Positions 1 through 9,690 are shown, counted from the stretch's first letter. The stretch: DNA of 64,000 bases from Halopenitus persicus (GCF_900107205.1 NZ_FNPC01000001.1:93213-157212); one strand, 5' to 3'. Numbers and translations: made by a program. The notes: a model not told the origin generated them from the sequence alone.

Positions 1-318
1 CTCGACGCCGGCGCGGGCGAGCGCTCGGATCGTCGCCTGAGCGCCGGGGCCGGTGGACTTGTTGAGGTTGCCGCCGGGGCCGCGCACGCGAACGTGCACG
101 CCCTCCAGGCCGGCCGCCTTGACCTCCTCGGCGACGACCTCGGCCATCTGCATCGCGGCGTACGGCGACGCCTCGTCGCGGTTCTGTTTCACCACGGTCC
201 CGCCGGACGACTTCGCGATCGTCTCGGCGCCGGTCTCGTCGGTCACCGTGATGAGCGTGTTGTTGAACGATGCGTAGACGTGGGCGATGCCCCACTTTCC
301 GTCTTCTGAGTCGCTCAT
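1..318 (-). CDS. rps11: 30S ribosomal protein S11, 3' end cut by window
   Basis: S11 sits on the platform of the small subunit near the decoding region. The 106 visible residues begin [20 protein letters not shown] and carry the S11 core ([15 protein letters not shown], then a Gly/Arg-rich stretch with [11 protein letters not shown]). Haloarchaeal S11 is usually about 130 residues, so roughly the last 20-25 lie outside the window. It follows S4 by 6 bp and S13 upstream, the standard archaeal S13-S4-S11 order, which normally continues into rpoD (seen here only as an expectation). Co-transcription from the promoter upstream of tRNA-Ser is likely. Confidence 0.97.
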   Translation of the reverse strand, partial: MSDSEDGKWGIAHVYASFNNTLITVTDETGAETIAKSSGGTVVKQNRDEASPYAAMQMAEVVAEEVKAAGLEGVHVRVRGPGGNLNKSTGPGAQATIRALARAGVE

Positions 319-324
319 GGATGG

Positions 325-852
325 TTACTCCTGTGAGTCCGCGCGTTCCGGGTGTAGTTCGTCGGCGAGCGGACTCGTCTCGTCGAAGGCGACCGTCTCC
401 TCCTCGGTCGTGTCGACCTTCTTCGACGGGCGCGTGACGCGCGCGCCGTCGACGGTGACGTGTCCGTGGACGATGAACTGTCGCGCCTGCTTCGTCGAGG
501 ACGCGAGTCCCTTCCGGTAGGCGACCGTCTGGAGACGGCGCTCGAGCAGGTCGGTGACGTCGAGCGACAGCACCGCCGAGATGTCGTCGGTCTCGCCGAG
601 GATGCCGAGCCGGCGGAGCCGCGCGATGAACTCCGATCCGGCCTCCTGTGCGGCCTCGACGTCGCCCTGTGCCTCGCCGAGCAGTCGACGCGCCTCGCGG
701 CGCATGTTCCGCAGCTCGGACTGGGCGCGCCAGAACTCCTCCTTGTTCTTGAGACCGTACCGCGAGACGAGGTCCGCCTCCTCGGCGATCCGCTCGCCCT
801 GGTACGGGTGGTTGGGCGTCTCGTAGGCCTTGGTGTTGTTGCCGGTCGTCAT
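325..852 (-). CDS. rps4: 30S ribosomal protein S4
   Basis: Primary 16S rRNA-binding protein that nucleates assembly of the 30S body. The protein is 175 aa, normal for archaeal S4. The N-terminal part holds a basic helix ([13 protein letters not shown]), followed by an S4 RNA-binding fold ([20 protein letters not shown], then [15 protein letters not shown]) at about residues 110-155. The C-terminus is acidic, a common haloarchaeal adaptation. Its ATG overlaps the stop of S13 by 4 bp (ATGA), indicating translational coupling, and S11 begins 6 bp after its stop. Confidence 0.97.
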   Translation of the reverse strand: MTTGNNTKAYETPNHPYQGERIAEEADLVSRYGLKNKEEFWRAQSELRNMRREARRLLGEAQGDVEAAQEAGSEFIARLRRLGILGETDDISAVLSLDVTDLLERRLQTVAYRKGLASSTKQARQFIVHGHVTVDGARVTRPSKKVDTTEEETVAFDETSPLADELHPERADSQE

Positions 853-1385
853 TCTTCCTCACCGGCCGCTTCTTCAGCCGCTTCCTCCTCCGCCTGCTCC
901 TCGCGGATCTCCTCGACGTTGACGCCGATGGTGCCCTCGGTCCGTCCCGTGGACTTGGTCCGCTGTCCGCGGACCTTCTGTCCGCGCTTGTGTCGGACTC
1001 CCTTGTAGGAGTCGATCATCTTCATGCGGTTGATGTCGTGTCGTCGCTGCTCCGAGAGCTCGGTTCCGATCTTGTGGCCGGTCTCGCCGGTGAAGAAGTC
1101 CTTCTGCCGGTTGACCATCCACTCCGGAACGTGGTCCTCGAAGTTCTCGACGACGTCGACGACGGCGTCGATGTCGTCGTCGTCGAGCGCGCCGAACGTG
1201 GCCGTGCGGTCCACGTCGGCGGTCTCCGCGACGAGTCGCGCCGCGCGCGTGCCGATTCCGTTGAGGTCTGTCAGGCTTCGCTCGACCGTCTTCGTTCCGT
1301 CGAGGTCCGCGCCCCCGATACGAACGAAGTACTGGAGGTCCTCGTCCTCCTCCGGCGAGCCGTCCTGTGGTTCTTCTGCACTCAT
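849..1385 (-). CDS. rps13: 30S ribosomal protein S13
   Basis: Head protein of the 30S subunit that contacts the P-site tRNA and 50S bridges. I chose the ATG at 1385 (MSAEEPQDG), giving 178 aa; the open frame continues upstream, but only through the tRNA gene. The helix-two-turn-helix region ([20 protein letters not shown]) and the conserved basic tail ([20 protein letters not shown] and GQRTKSTGR) are present. The last 25 residues are a Glu/Ala-rich acidic tail typical of halophiles. It is the first protein gene of the S13-S4-S11 operon, 60 bp after tRNA-Ser. Confidence 0.97.
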   Translation of the reverse strand: MSAEEPQDGSPEEDEDLQYFVRIGGADLDGTKTVERSLTDLNGIGTRAARLVAETADVDRTATFGALDDDDIDAVVDVVENFEDHVPEWMVNRQKDFFTGETGHKIGTELSEQRRHDINRMKMIDSYKGVRHKRGQKVRGQRTKSTGRTEGTIGVNVEEIREEQAEEEAAEEAAGEEE

Positions 1386-1444
1386 GGGTGTCTGGAGTGT
1401 CGGTGCGGCGGATGGACGTCCATCCCCCGCCGGTTCGATTCGAG

Positions 1445-1530
1445 CGTTGCGGCGGGGATTCGAACCCCGGAGGCGTGACCGCCACAGAGTTAGCAACCCT
1501 GCGCCTTGGGCCAGACTTGGCTACCGCAAC
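1445..1530 (-). tRNA. tRNA-Ser (anticodon GCU)
   Basis: Read on the minus strand, the gene has a 7-bp acceptor stem (GTTGCGG with CCGCAAC), a D-arm, an anticodon loop TTGCTAA giving GCU, a long class II variable arm (TGGCGGTCACGCCTCC) as required for serine, and a T-loop GTTCGAATC. The discriminator base is G, as in serine tRNAs; no CCA is encoded. Its place directly before S13 matches the usual haloarchaeal arrangement. Confidence 0.95.
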
Positions 1531-1604
1531 CCGCGTGTATCGTCGCCCTTCCGGACTCGGGGCGCCGCGCCCCTGCAGTACGTGCGTGTTGAGGAACCCG
1601 TCAT

Positions 1605-1618
1605 CGATACTTAAACGT
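1605..1618 (-). promoter_or_regulatory. TATA-like box for the tRNA-Ser / ribosomal operon
   Basis: On the minus strand a TTTAAGTA element lies about 75 bp before the mature tRNA 5' end. A transcript starting about 25 bp downstream would carry a leader of about 50 nt ahead of the tRNA, then read into S13. Assigned by position and AT content only. Confidence 0.5.
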
Positions 1619-1695
1619 CACGGATGCCCGCGGACGGTGTTCCGGGATCGCATACCGAGAGGGGCGCCGATCGAGCGCGTCGGAGGACGTTCCGA

Positions 1696-2760
1696 TCAGG
1701 CTCGGGGGGCGGGCCGCGTACCGAGCTCGAGCTCGACGGTCGTCTCGCTTCCGTCCCGCCGGATACGGACGTCGATCACGTCACCCGGCGTCGTCTCGAG
1801 GGCCAGATACCGTGACAGCGCGCTCTGTGTGTCGATCGAGGTCCCCCCGAGACCGACGATGACGTCGCCGCCGGTCGGAACGGGCGTCCCGTCGACGACC
1901 GCCTCGCCGGTCGATCCTCGAAGCACGCCGTCCGCGGGTCCTCCCGGTTCGGTCGCCGTGACGTAGACGCCGCGAGCCGCGGGTAGGCCGTTCGCCTCGG
2001 CGATCAGCGGCCCGACGTCCCGGATCGCGACGCCCATATACGAATGGTCGTACCGACCGGTCTCGATCAGCGAGGGAACGACGCGGCGTGCCAGCGGCGC
2101 GGAGACGCCGAATCCGAGGTTGTCGCTGCCCGACACGCGGGCGGTCGCGACCGCGACGACCTCGCCGTCGAGCGTCAGTATCGGGCCGCCGCTGTTGCCC
2201 GGATTCAACGCGGCGTCGGTCTGTATCGCGTCCGCGATCGTGTAGTTCCCCGCCGCGGGGATGCTCCGGTTGCGCCCGCTGATGATCCCCTGGCTGGCGC
2301 TTCCCGAGAAGCCGAGCGGCGACCCGACCACGAGCACCTCGGTGCCGATCGGCGGCACGGTCTCCCGGAGCGGCAGCGGCTCCGCGTCGATGGCTTCCCC
2401 CGGCTCCAGGACCGCGAGGTCGCTGTAGGGATCGGTTCCCAGAACCTCGACCTCGACCCACGCGCCGTCCGCGTACTGAAGGCGGACCGCGTCGGGATCG
2501 GGGCCGACGACGTGCTGGTTCGTCACGACGTACGCGCCGTCGGCGGCGGACGGCCGATATCGAAATCCCGACCCCTGTCCGGTCCGTCCGTCGGTCGTCG
2601 TTTGCACGCGCGCTACGGAGGGCGCGACGTCCTCGTAGAGCATCGCGAACCGCCGTTCGCCGACCGGCTCGTTTCGTGCCGGGGCCACACAGCCCGCCGT
2701 CGAGCCGGCCGCGATGCCCCCGCCGAGCAGGCCGAGAAACTCCCGTCGCGTTCGCTGCAT
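1696..2760 (-). CDS. HtrA/DegP-like serine protease, Tat lipoprotein
   Basis: Predicted extracytoplasmic serine protease for surface protein quality control. The 354-aa protein starts with a twin-arginine signal (RRxFL at 5-9) and a lipobox ending at Cys24, so it should be exported folded and lipid-anchored. A trypsin-like fold follows with the full triad: His83 (TNQHVVG), Asp114 (YSDLAVLE) and Ser190 (NPGNSGGP). A single PDZ domain fills about residues 240-345. A TATA-like ACTTAAC lies about 27 bp before the ATG, suggesting a leaderless message. It is divergent from the gene at 2885. Confidence 0.9.
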   Translation of the reverse strand: MQRTRREFLGLLGGGIAAGSTAGCVAPARNEPVGERRFAMLYEDVAPSVARVQTTTDGRTGQGSGFRYRPSAADGAYVVTNQHVVGPDPDAVRLQYADGAWVEVEVLGTDPYSDLAVLEPGEAIDAEPLPLRETVPPIGTEVLVVGSPLGFSGSASQGIISGRNRSIPAAGNYTIADAIQTDAALNPGNSGGPILTLDGEVVAVATARVSGSDNLGFGVSAPLARRVVPSLIETGRYDHSYMGVAIRDVGPLIAEANGLPAARGVYVTATEPGGPADGVLRGSTGEAVVDGTPVPTGGDVIVGLGGTSIDTQSALSRYLALETTPGDVIDVRIRRDGSETTVELELGTRPAPRA

Positions 2761-2884
2761 ACCTCGGCATCGACTCGGGGCCCGTTAAGTCCGCGGAAGG
2801 TGAATTCGGCCGATGGTGGTGCCCGACCGGCAACGTCACAGACCAGTCGACGGGTCTTTTCGGTCGCCGGACGAACAACGGCGT

Positions 2885-3346
2885 ATGAGCCTCGACGTCC
2901 CGGTTCCCGACCCGCCCGAGCTTGAGGAGATCGACCCGAACGAATACGAGGATGCCGACGTGGCCGGCGATACGGATTACAGGCGCGACGAGATCGAGAC
3001 GCTCCTTCGGGAGGGCGCGTGGACGGACGCGTTCGAGGAGTGGGCGGCAACGAGCGACCTCGACGAGACCGACTGGGCGATCGTCCGTGACCTGGGTCTC
3101 GTCTCGCGGTTCGACTTCTTCTGGGACGACTTCGCCGACCGCGTCGGCTATCACGCACCCGGTCTCCCGGAGGACTGGCGGGAGCGCGACCTCCACCCGG
3201 ACCTCGATTCGTGGGGCACCGTCTCGGGGATCAACGCCGGTCTGACCGAACTCGGCCAGATCGTCTGTGAGACCCTCAAGCAGGAGTACATCGACTGGGA
3301 GGCCGAGTACGACGCGCCGGACGACCTTCCGGACTTCGACGCCTGA
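2885..3346 (+). CDS. conserved haloarchaeal hypothetical protein
   Basis: A 153-aa strongly acidic protein with no signal peptide or membrane segment, so probably cytoplasmic. I chose the ATG at 2885 (MSLDVPVPDPPELEEIDPNE) because a TATA-like TCTTTTCGG lies about 28 bp upstream; the longer open frame has no clear promoter. It is rich in Asp, Glu and Trp (EEWAATSDLDETDWAIV; FDFFWDDFADRVGYH) and looks like an all-helical domain. I do not recognise its function. Its stop is 2 bp from the cobT start, so the two are probably one transcript. Confidence 0.75.
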   Translation: MSLDVPVPDPPELEEIDPNEYEDADVAGDTDYRRDEIETLLREGAWTDAFEEWAATSDLDETDWAIVRDLGLVSRFDFFWDDFADRVGYHAPGLPEDWRERDLHPDLDSWGTVSGINAGLTELGQIVCETLKQEYIDWEAEYDAPDDLPDFDA

Positions 3347-3348
3347 GT

Positions 3349-4506
3349 ATGGGAAAGCGGAAACCAGAAATCAGCGACGACATCGCGGGCGATGAGACGC
3401 AGTCCGCCGTTCTCGACCGGCCCACGATACCGCCGGTCGACGAGGCGGCCGAACGCGCCGCGCTGGAGCGACAGCCGACCCTCACGAAGCCGCCCGGAAG
3501 CCTCGGCCGCCTCGAGGATCTCGCGGTCGCGCTCGCCGGACTCACCGGCGACGACCGACCCGATCTCGCCGACGCGACCGTCGTGGTCGCGGCCGGCGAC
3601 CACGGCGTCGTGGACCGCGGCGTCTCCGCGTACCCGCAGGCCGCGACCCGGGCGATGCTCGAGAACTTCCTGAACGGCGGCGCCGCGGTCAACGCGATCG
3701 CCGACGCGGTCGGTGCCGAAACGCTGGTCGTCGACGCCGGGATCTCGGGCGACCCGGTTCCGGACGCGCTCGCGGTCCGGATCGGCGCCGGAACGAACGA
3801 CGCGTCCCGCGGTCCGGCGATGACCCGCTCGGACGCGGTCGACGCGGTCGAGGCCGGCGTCCGGATCGCGGCGTCGGAGGCGGAACTTGCGGGCACCGAC
3901 GTCGTCGCGCTGGGCGAGATGGGGATCGGGAACACCACGATCGCGTCGGCGGTCACCGCCGCGTTGACCGACGCGTCGCCGGCCGAAACCACAGGATACG
4001 GGACCGGGATCGACGACGACGAGCTCGCGCACAAGGTACGCGTCGTCGAGGACGCGCTCGCGGCGAACGGCATCGACGCGGGGACCGGCGACTCCACCGG
4101 CACACTCGACGCGGGGACCGGCGACTCCGCCGATACCCACGATGCCCTCGACGTCCTCGCTCGTGTCGGCGGGTTCGAGATCGGCGTTCTCGCCGGCGTT
4201 GCGCTGGGCTCTGCGGCCGACCGAACGCCGGTCGTCGTCGACGGCGTCATCAGCGGGGCCGCGGCCCTCCTCGCGGACGCGATCGACCCCGCCGTCCGTC
4301 CCTATCTGCTCCCCTCGCACGCGGGCGCCGAGCCCGCACACGCGATCCAACTCGACGCGCTCGACCTCGAGCCGCTGTTCGAATACGACCTCCGACTGGG
4401 CGAGGGGACCGGCGCCTGCCTGGCGCTCCCGATCTATCGGGCCGCCTGTGCGACCCACCGGGAGATGGCGACCTTCGCCGACATCGGTCTCGGTCGCGAC
4501 GGGTGA
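3349..4506 (+). CDS. cobT: nicotinate-nucleotide:dimethylbenzimidazole phosphoribosyltransferase family (CobT)
   Basis: CobT makes alpha-ribazole phosphate for the lower ligand of cobamides. The 385-aa protein has the family hallmark KPPGSLGRLEDLA (residues 47-59), AAGDHGVVDRGVSAYP, the GEMGIGNTT loop, and a C-terminal region (FEYDLRLGEGTGACLALP) holding the expected catalytic Glu. Residues about 243-264 are a Gly/Thr/Asp-rich insertion from an in-frame duplication (DAGTGDS twice, 33-bp period). CobT is normally about 350 aa, and this insert explains part of the excess. The true lower-ligand base in this organism is not known from the sequence. A cobyrinate amidase lies at 26.7 kb. Confidence 0.9.
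   Translation: MGKRKPEISDDIAGDETQSAVLDRPTIPPVDEAAERAALERQPTLTKPPGSLGRLEDLAVALAGLTGDDRPDLADATVVVAAGDHGVVDRGVSAYPQAATRAMLENFLNGGAAVNAIADAVGAETLVVDAGISGDPVPDALAVRIGAGTNDASRGPAMTRSDAVDAVEAGVRIAASEAELAGTDVVALGEMGIGNTTIASAVTAALTDASPAETTGYGTGIDDDELAHKVRVVEDALAANGIDAGTGDSTGTLDAGTGDSADTHDALDVLARVGGFEIGVLAGVALGSAADRTPVVVDGVISGAAALLADAIDPAVRPYLLPSHAGAEPAHAIQLDALDLEPLFEYDLRLGEGTGACLALPIYRAACATHREMATFADIGLGRDG
4075..4128 (+). repeat. in-frame 21-bp direct repeat inside cobT
   Basis: Two perfect 21-bp copies, at 4075-4095 and 4108-4128, separated by 12 bp (33-bp period, 11 codons). They encode DAGTGDS twice. The period is a multiple of three, so the frame is kept. Confidence 0.9.
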
Positions 4507-4584
4507 CGACATCGGTCGGGACGACCACGCTCGACGCGACCACGACTCCGTCGTATTCAAATACGCGGCCGAACACGCTCGGAT

Positions 4585-7500
4585 ATGGAGCAGATCGACG
4601 ACCAGTACGCTCCCGCGGACGTCGAACCCGCGATCGAGTCGTACTGGGACGACGCCGACGCCTACGAGGCGGCGACGGAGGCCCACGCCGACGACCCGCC
4701 GTTCTTCTTCGTCGACGGGCCGCCGTACACCTCGGGGCAGATGCATCTCGGAACGGCCTGGAACAAGACGCTGAAGGACGCGATCATCCGGTACAAGCGG
4801 ATGACCGGTCACCGGGTGACCGACCGGCCGGGATACGACATGCACGGCCTCCCGATCGAGGTGAAGGTCGAGGAGGAGCTCGGGTTCGACTCCAAACGCG
4901 ACATCGAGGAGTACGGGATGGAGGCGTTCATCGAGGAGTGTATGGAGTTCGCCGAGTCCAACCGGGAGGCGATGGACGAGGACTTCAAGTCCATCGGCGC
5001 GTGGATGGACTGGGACGACCCGTACAAGACGGTCTCGCCCGAGTATATGGAGTCGGCCTGGTGGGCGTTCTCGGAGGTCGCCGACCGCGGGCTCGTCGAG
5101 CGCGGCAAGCGGTCGATCTCGCAGTGTCCCCGGTGTGAAACGGGGCTCGCGAACAACGAGGTCGAGTACGAGGACGTCGAGGATCCCTCCGTCTACGTGA
5201 AGTTCGACCTCGCGGACCGCGAGGGAAGCCTCGTCATCTGGACGACGACGCCGTGGACGATCCCGGCGAACACCTTCGTCGCGGTCGACGAGGAGCTCAC
5301 CTACAACGCGGTACGTGCGGTCAAGCGCGGCGAGTCGGACGGCGATGGCGGCGCGGACGGCGGTGCGGGCGAGGACGGGAGCGAGACCGAGGACCTCCTC
5401 TACGTCGCCGCCGACTGCGTCGAGGACGTCCTCAAGCGGGGCCGCTACGACGACTACGAGATCGAGGCCGAGCTGTCGGGCGCGGAGCTCGTCGGCTGGG
5501 AGTACGACCATCCGCTCGCGGACCACCTCGCCGAATACCCCGACTTCGAGGGGGCCGGGCAGGTGTACGCGGCCGACTACGTCGAGGCCGACCGCACGGG
5601 CCTGGTCCACTCCGCGCCCGGTCACGGCGAGGTCGACTTCGAGCGCGGCCGCGAGCTCGGGCTGGAGATCGCCTGTCCGGTCGCGCCGAACGGCGAGTTC
5701 ACCGATGCGGCCGGCGAGTACGCCGGGCAGTTCGTCCGCGACGCGAACGACGACATCATCGCGGACCTGATCGACGACGGCCGGATGCTCGCCCACGACA
5801 CCGTCGAGCACAGCTACGGCCACTGTTGGCGGTGTGACACGGGGATCATCCAGCTCGTCACCGACCAGTGGTTCATCTCGATCACCGACGTCAAGGACGA
5901 CCTCCTCGAGAACATGGAGGACTCGGAGTGGTTCCCGAGCTGGGCCCGCGACCAGCGCTTCCGCGACTTCATCGAGGACGCGCCGGACTGGAACGTCTCC
6001 CGGCAACGCTACTGGGGCATCCCGATCCCGATCTGGGTGCCCGAGGACGCCGAGCCCGGCTCCTTCGACGAGGAGATGATCGTGATCGGCACGCGCGATG
6101 AGCTGGCCGACCGCGTCGACCAGTCGATCGACCCCGACGAGGTGGATCTGCACCGCCCGACGGTCGACGACCTCACCATCACCGAGGACGGGACGACCTA
6201 CCGGCGCGTCGAGGACGTCTTCGACGTCTGGCTCGACTCCTCGGTGGCCTCGTGGGCGACGATCGGCTACCCCGGCGAGACCGAGGCCTTCGAGGAGCTG
6301 TGGCCCGCCGACCTGATCGTCGAGGCCCACGACCAGACCCGGGGTTGGTTCTGGTCCCAGCTCGGGATGGCGACGGCCGCCTTCGACGAGGCCCCCTACG
6401 AACAGGTGTTGATGCACGGGTTCGTCAACGACAGCGAGGGGCGGAAGATGTCGAAGTCGGTCGGCAACATCGTCACGCCCGAGGAGGCGATCGAGCGCGC
6501 CGGCCGCGACCCCCTCCGGACGTACCTGCTGAGCCACGACCAGCAGGGGATCGACCTGGCCTTCGAGTGGGACGGGCTCGGCGAGATCCAGGGGAAGCTC
6601 AACATCCTCTGGAACACGTTCCGGTTCCCGCTGCCGTATATGGATCTGGACGACTACGACCCCGCGTCGGCGGACCTCTCCGACGGCGAGCTTGAGCTCG
6701 TCGACGAGTGGGTCCTCTCGCGGCTGCAGTCGGTGGAACGCGAGGTCAGCGACGCCTGGGAGGAATACCGGATCAGCGACGCCGTCAACGCGCTGATCGA
6801 GTTCGTCACCCAGGACGTCTCCCGGTTCTACATCAAGGCGGTCCGCGACCGGATGTGGGAGGAGGCCGACTCGGCCTCCAAACGCGGCGCGTACGCCACG
6901 ATCGCCACCGTCCTCGACGAGACGATCCGGATGCTCGCGCCGATCGCCCCCTACGTCACCGAGCGGATGTACCGGACGCTCGACGGCGAGGCCACGACGG
7001 TTCACGCGCTCGCGTATCCCGAGCCCGACGACGACCTCCACGATCCGGACCTCGAGCACGACGTCGCCGTGATGCGCGACGTCGAGGAGGCGGCGGCGAC
7101 CGCCCGCCAGCAGGCCGGCCGGAAGCTCAGGTGGCCGGTCTCCCGCGTGGTCGTCGAGACCGAGGACGACGACGTCGCGAACGCCGTCGAGACCCTCGAG
7201 GATCTGATCCTCGACCGCGTCAACGCGCGCTCGCTCGTGGTAACGGATCGATTCGAGGAGCTGGAGGAGCGCGCACGGCCGCAGATGGCGGAGATCGGCC
7301 CCGCCTTCGGCGGGCAGGCGCAGGAGGTGATGACCGCCGTGGAGGGCGCCTCCCGCGAGGCGGTCGAGAACGGCGGCGTGACCGTCGACGGCGAGACGAT
7401 CGAACTCGAGCCGGGGATGGTCGAGTACGAGGCCACCCCGCCGGAGGGCGTGAGCGCGGCCGAATTCGACGACGGCACGGTCTACGTGGACACGACCCTC

Positions 7501-7776
7501 ACCGACGACATCGAGGCCGAGGGCTACGCCCGCGACGTCATCCGCCGCGTCCAGGAGATGCGCAAGGACCTCGACCTCGAGGTCGACGCGAGCATCCGGC
7601 TCGGCGTCGCCATCGACGACGACCGCATCGCCGACCTGGTCGACGAGCACCGCGACCTCATCGCCGAGGAGACGCGTGCGACCGAGTGGCTCGACGATCC
7701 CGACGCGGCGACCGACGCCCGCGAGGAATGGGACGTCGAGGGGATCGACGTCACGATCGGCATCGATCGGATCTGA
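4585..7776 (+). CDS. ileS: isoleucyl-tRNA synthetase
   Basis: Class I synthetase charging tRNA-Ile, with an editing domain that removes Val. At 1063 aa it has the length of the archaeal/eukaryotic type. The HIGH motif is HLGT (residues 54-57, after PPYTSGQM) and the KMSKS motif is exact (621-625). The editing region includes VIWTTTPWTIPANT. A Gly/Asp/Glu-rich insert near residues 249-271 looks like haloarchaeal loop expansion. A TATA-like ATTCAAATA about 27 bp before the ATG supports this start. It lies 78 bp after cobT, same strand. Confidence 0.98.
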   Translation: MEQIDDQYAPADVEPAIESYWDDADAYEAATEAHADDPPFFFVDGPPYTSGQMHLGTAWNKTLKDAIIRYKRMTGHRVTDRPGYDMHGLPIEVKVEEELGFDSKRDIEEYGMEAFIEECMEFAESNREAMDEDFKSIGAWMDWDDPYKTVSPEYMESAWWAFSEVADRGLVERGKRSISQCPRCETGLANNEVEYEDVEDPSVYVKFDLADREGSLVIWTTTPWTIPANTFVAVDEELTYNAVRAVKRGESDGDGGADGGAGEDGSETEDLLYVAADCVEDVLKRGRYDDYEIEAELSGAELVGWEYDHPLADHLAEYPDFEGAGQVYAADYVEADRTGLVHSAPGHGEVDFERGRELGLEIACPVAPNGEFTDAAGEYAGQFVRDANDDIIADLIDDGRMLAHDTVEHSYGHCWRCDTGIIQLVTDQWFISITDVKDDLLENMEDSEWFPSWARDQRFRDFIEDAPDWNVSRQRYWGIPIPIWVPEDAEPGSFDEEMIVIGTRDELADRVDQSIDPDEVDLHRPTVDDLTITEDGTTYRRVEDVFDVWLDSSVASWATIGYPGETEAFEELWPADLIVEAHDQTRGWFWSQLGMATAAFDEAPYEQVLMHGFVNDSEGRKMSKSVGNIVTPEEAIERAGRDPLRTYLLSHDQQGIDLAFEWDGLGEIQGKLNILWNTFRFPLPYMDLDDYDPASADLSDGELELVDEWVLSRLQSVEREVSDAWEEYRISDAVNALIEFVTQDVSRFYIKAVRDRMWEEADSASKRGAYATIATVLDETIRMLAPIAPYVTERMYRTLDGEATTVHALAYPEPDDDLHDPDLEHDVAVMRDVEEAAATARQQAGRKLRWPVSRVVVETEDDDVANAVETLEDLILDRVNARSLVVTDRFEELEERARPQMAEIGPAFGGQAQEVMTAVEGASREAVENGGVTVDGETIELEPGMVEYEATPPEGVSAAEFDDGTVYVDTTLTDDIEAEGYARDVIRRVQEMRKDLDLEVDASIRLGVAIDDDRIADLVDEHRDLIAEETRATEWLDDPDAATDAREEWDVEGIDVTIGIDRI

Positions 7777-7929
7777 CCGCCCCGACCGCGCCAGATCGCC
7801 CGAACGACCGGATCTGATCGGCCGACGTCGGCGCGGCCGCCGGTCGTGGCCGACCGCGGCTGCCCGGTGCTCGGAGCCCGAGCGATCCTCCGAAAGATAT
7901 TCGAACGCCTCCGCCGTGTACTCTGTACG

Positions 7930-8400
7930 ATGCAAGTCCGACCGGCGTGTCCCGGCGATGCCGAGGCACTACGGGCGGCGGTTTCCCGCGCGGGTGAAAC
8001 GGCCGTGTTCGACGATTTCGGTGCACCGATACTCGACGTCTCCGCGGCGGGGGTCCGCGAAGCCGCGGCGACGGCCGACTGCTCGTTCCTCGTCGAGGCC
8101 GACGGCAAGCCCGTCGGCGTGGCGCTCGCGCACCCCGACCCCGACGGGCGGGAGGCGGAGCTGCTCGCGCTGTGGGTCCATCCGGACCACGCGGCCGACG
8201 ACGTCGAGACGACCCTGCTCGGCAACGTCGCGCGGTCGCTCGCGCGCGACGGCGTCGAGGCGATCCGGACGACGGTCCCCCACGACGACCCGACGAGCCG
8301 GGAGTTCTACCGCGCGAACGGCTTCAACCACAAGACGAGCCGGGAGGGACCGGCCGGGACGGAGATCGTCTTCGTCGCGCCGGTCGAACGCCTCTCGTAG
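7930..8400 (+). CDS. GNAT-family N-acetyltransferase
   Basis: Predicted acetyl-CoA-dependent transferase of unknown substrate; 156 aa from the ATG at 7930 (MQVRPACPGDAEALRAAV). A TATA-like AAGATATTC about 30 bp upstream supports that start. Family features are the N-terminal VRPACPGDAEAL strand-helix, the central beta strand with pyrophosphate-binding region (LLALWVHPDHAADDVETTLL) and the C-terminal SREFYRANGFNHKT. The pyrophosphate loop is less glycine-rich than usual, so substrate affinity cannot be judged. It is 6 bp upstream of a methyltransferase and probably co-transcribed with it. Confidence 0.8.
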   Translation: MQVRPACPGDAEALRAAVSRAGETAVFDDFGAPILDVSAAGVREAAATADCSFLVEADGKPVGVALAHPDPDGREAELLALWVHPDHAADDVETTLLGNVARSLARDGVEAIRTTVPHDDPTSREFYRANGFNHKTSREGPAGTEIVFVAPVERLS

Positions 8401-8406
8401 CCGCCG

Positions 8407-9012
8407 ATGTTCGGCCCCGGCGACGTCCGGTTCTTCGACCGTCTCGCCCCGCTGTACGACCTCGTGATGCCCGGGGCCGATCCCGAGGTCCTCGCGGACG
8501 CGCTCGACGTCGCGACCGGACCGGTCCGGCGCGTGATCGACGTCGGTGGCGGATCGGGTCGCGCGTCGGCCGCGCTGCCCGCCGGGCTGGACGCCGATGC
8601 CCCGGTCGTGGTCGACGCGAGCGCCGGGATGCTCGCGCGGGCCCGCGACCGGGGATTCGGCGCCGTTCGTGGCGACGCGGCGCGGCTCCCCGTCCACTCG
8701 AACGCGGTCGACGCCGCCGTGATCGTCGACGCGCTCCACCACTTTCCCGACGTCTCGGGTGCCCTCGAGGATCTGCACCGGACGATACGCCCCGGCGGCG
8801 TCGTCGTGATCCGCGAGTTCGATCCGTCACATCCGCTCGGGCGCGTCCTGGCTCGCGGCGAGCAAGCGATCGGGATGGACTCGACGTTCGTGACTCCTGA
8901 CGACCTCCGCAGCGTGCTCGCTGCGGCCGGGTTCGAGACGACCGTTCCCGACCGCGGATTTATGTACACCGTCGTCGGGCGGGTTCCGGACTCCGAGAGC
9001 GCGTCGCGGTAG
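8407..9012 (+). CDS. class I SAM-dependent methyltransferase
   Basis: A 201-aa UbiE/MenG-like methyltransferase. Motif I (VIDVGGGSGRASAALP) is at about residues 43-58, an acidic residue ends the next strand (VVVDASAGML), and the post-motif ALHHFPDVSGALEDLHRTIR with PGGVVVIREFDP is typical of the UbiE/Coq5 group. The substrate may be a quinone or other small molecule; the sequence does not decide. It follows the GNAT gene by 6 bp. Confidence 0.82.
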   Translation: MFGPGDVRFFDRLAPLYDLVMPGADPEVLADALDVATGPVRRVIDVGGGSGRASAALPAGLDADAPVVVDASAGMLARARDRGFGAVRGDAARLPVHSNAVDAAVIVDALHHFPDVSGALEDLHRTIRPGGVVVIREFDPSHPLGRVLARGEQAIGMDSTFVTPDDLRSVLAAAGFETTVPDRGFMYTVVGRVPDSESASR

Positions 9013-9072
9013 GCCCGATCGGCCCCCGCGACGATCCGCACGACACAAGGGCACCCCGTCCGGATCGGGGGT

Positions 9073-9489
9073 ATGGACGTCGAAGCGTTCCTCGAGACCC
9101 GCCTGGACCGTGCGGCGATCCCCTTAGCCGTGGGCGACGTCGTCGCGATCCTGGTCGTGTTGACGATCGGCGCGAACCAGCACAATCCGACCGACTTCCT
9201 GATCGAGAACCCGCCGTATCTCCTCGGGATCTACGCGCCCTTCCTGATCGGCTGGGTACTGGTCGCGCCCCTCGTCGGCGCGTACTCCCCGGGGGCGGTC
9301 GAGTCGGCGAAGGCGTCCGTCCCGCTCGTGATCCGGTCGTGGGTCCCGGCGGCGTTGATCGGGCTGGGCCTCCGGGCGACCCCGATCTTCCACGGCGGCG
9401 TGCAGCTGATCTTCGTCGCCGTGATGGTGGTGACGGGCGCGGTCGCGCTCGCCGTCTGGCGGGTCCTGTACTTCAAGATCCGGTCGTGA
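9073..9489 (+). CDS. DUF3054 family membrane protein
   Basis: A 138-aa integral membrane protein with four hydrophobic segments: VGDVVAILVVLTIG, YLLGIYAPFLIGWVLVAPLVG, VPAALIGLGLRATPI and QLIFVAVMVVTGAVALAVW. The sequence fits DUF3054, a family of unknown function common in actinobacteria and haloarchaea. It lies 60 bp after the methyltransferase on the same strand, so co-transcription is possible. No catalytic residues are apparent. Confidence 0.8.
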   Translation: MDVEAFLETRLDRAAIPLAVGDVVAILVVLTIGANQHNPTDFLIENPPYLLGIYAPFLIGWVLVAPLVGAYSPGAVESAKASVPLVIRSWVPAALIGLGLRATPIFHGGVQLIFVAVMVVTGAVALAVWRVLYFKIRS

Positions 9490-9690
9490 ATCGCCTCGGG
9501 GTCAAGTCCCGGGGCATTCGCCTCGACCGCCTGTAAATCGTCGGCCCGCTCCGCCCGTGGAACGTCGGCCGCTCGGGATCGGTTGCTACCACCCACCATA
9601 AACCCCGAATCGAACACGTTCCGGCCTTTATATGGATCGGGTCGAATACGTTCGCCGTCCTTCTCGTCGGTCGGGAACCTGCAGCTTCCC

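Noticed and set aside
3151-7935. Very long minus-strand open frame (about 1590 codons) opposite cobT and ileS
   Set aside because: High-GC coding DNA commonly leaves antisense frames open; both plus-strand genes are unambiguous by motif.
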